DNA of 5,528 nt from Alphaproteobacteria bacterium. Lineage in GTDB: Bacteria; Pseudomonadota; Alphaproteobacteria; Micavibrionales; Micavibrionaceae. Shown one piece after another: positions 4,945-5,528 of the stretch. The notes beneath the pieces were generated by a model that did no database searches, had not been told where the DNA came from, and worked only from the letters and a program-made list of their open reading frames with translations. Positions within the stretch are counted from its first letter, which is position 1. Each line of letters begins with the position of its first letter. Position numbers and translations under genes: made by a program. The DNA is taken from assembly GCA_030639165.1 (NCBI GenBank), contig DAOWDF010000309.1, positions 1 through 5,528 of the forward strand, in the 5' to 3' direction.

Positions 4945-5528
4945 ATGGCACGCGAGATTGTATTAGATACTGAAACTACGGGTATGGATCCGTTTAAGGG
5001 CGACCGCATTATTGAGATCGGCGCGGTTGAGCTGGTTAATCTTATGCCCACAGGGCGCACCTGCCAGATTTATATCAATCCGGAGCGAGACATTCCCGCA
5101 GATGCCACGGCAGTTCACGGTATAACGGACGAGTTTATTAAGGATAAGCCTATATTCGCGGCTTGCTATATGGAGTTCATGGATTTTATCGCCGATGACT
5201 CTACTCTAGTCATCCATAACGCTGAATTTGATATGAAATTTCTAAACTTTGAGCTGGAAAGCGTTGGCCACAAGCCGATTGCGTGGAACAGGGTGGTTGA
5301 TACACTTATGATGGCGCGTAAGAAATTCCCTGGTTCTCCAGCAAATCTTGATGCTCTTTGCCGCCGTTTTAGCATCGATAACACCTCACGTACATATCAC
5401 GGAGCTTTGCTGGATTCCGAGCTATTAGCCGAAGTATATCTTGAGCTTTTAGGCGGCCGCCAAAGAGGGCTGGAGCTGAGCGATGATAGCGGCTCTAAAG
5501 CCTCAAATGGCGGCATGGTTACAAAGAA
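4945..5528 (+). CDS. dnaQ: DNA polymerase III epsilon subunit, 3'-5' exonuclease (partial, cut by the right edge)
   Basis: DnaQ is the proofreading exonuclease of the replicative polymerase and binds the alpha subunit DnaE. The frame is open from ATG 4945 to the window end, giving 194 codons; the complete protein should be roughly 230-250 residues. The DEDDh active site is complete: VLDTETTG (6-13) with Asp8 and Glu10, the Exo II motif HNAEFDMKFL (91-100) with Asp96, and the Exo III motif with His152 and Asp157 in YHGALLD (151-157). ATAVHGIT (54-61) and the VVDTLMMARKKFPG stretch (117-130) are also typical. GGRQRGLEL (170-178) follows the catalytic domain, as in alphaproteobacterial DnaQ, and leads into a polar linker beginning SDDSGSKASNGG. 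The missing part should carry the DnaE-binding tail. It is separated from the transporter by nine bases, so very likely in the same operon. Confidence 0.95.
   Translation, partial: MAREIVLDTETTGMDPFKGDRIIEIGAVELVNLMPTGRTCQIYINPERDIPADATAVHGITDEFIKDKPIFAACYMEFMDFIADDSTLVIHNAEFDMKFLNFELESVGHKPIAWNRVVDTLMMARKKFPGSPANLDALCRRFSIDNTSRTYHGALLDSELLAEVYLELLGGRQRGLELSDDSGSKASNGGMVTK

Noticed and set aside
5166..5384. Minus-strand open frame of 72 codons
   Set aside because: Antisense to dnaQ, whose forward frame carries all exonuclease motifs.

Overview
The window suggests a moderately AT-rich alphaproteobacterium. Its gene set (fxsA, secB, a DUF299-type dikinase regulator, maf, aroE, coaE, dnaQ) is a housekeeping neighbourhood typical of that class. 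Several proteins match the alphaproteobacterial forms best: the GGRQ-x-GL tail after the DnaQ exonuclease domain, the Maf variant with a GSDQ motif, and SecB with QYIRDMSFENP. The genus cannot be determined from this sequence.

Layout. Positions 1-23 probably hold the first codons of a leftward gene that runs off the window. It has a GTG start and a strong Shine-Dalgarno sequence, and may encode a Tim44-like protein. An AT-rich divergent intergenic region of about 106 bases follows, carrying four TTAAT repeats and a plausible rightward promoter. Everything after it reads rightward: fxsA (130-561), secB (621-1145), ppsR (1161-2012), maf (2009-2605), aroE (2602-3429), coaE (3426-4016), an AEC-family membrane transporter (4006-4935) and dnaQ (4945 to the right edge, cut).

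Organisation. From ppsR to the transporter each gene overlaps the next, by four bases (ATGA) at three junctions and by 11 bases at coaE/transporter. The dnaQ gene follows after nine bases. This is strong evidence for one translationally coupled operon; secB is only 15 bases upstream of ppsR and fxsA 59 bases upstream of secB, so the whole block could be one transcript. The products serve different core processes: protein export (SecB), PEP/pyruvate interconversion control (PpsR), nucleotide sanitation (Maf), the shikimate pathway (AroE), the last step of CoA synthesis (CoaE) and replication proofreading (DnaQ).

No phage, IS, CRISPR, RNA gene or defence system is visible. The items most worth a second look are the transporter gene inserted between coaE and dnaQ, the fxsA-secB pair placed directly upstream of ppsR, the slippery poly-A start of ppsR, and the divergent control region at the left edge.
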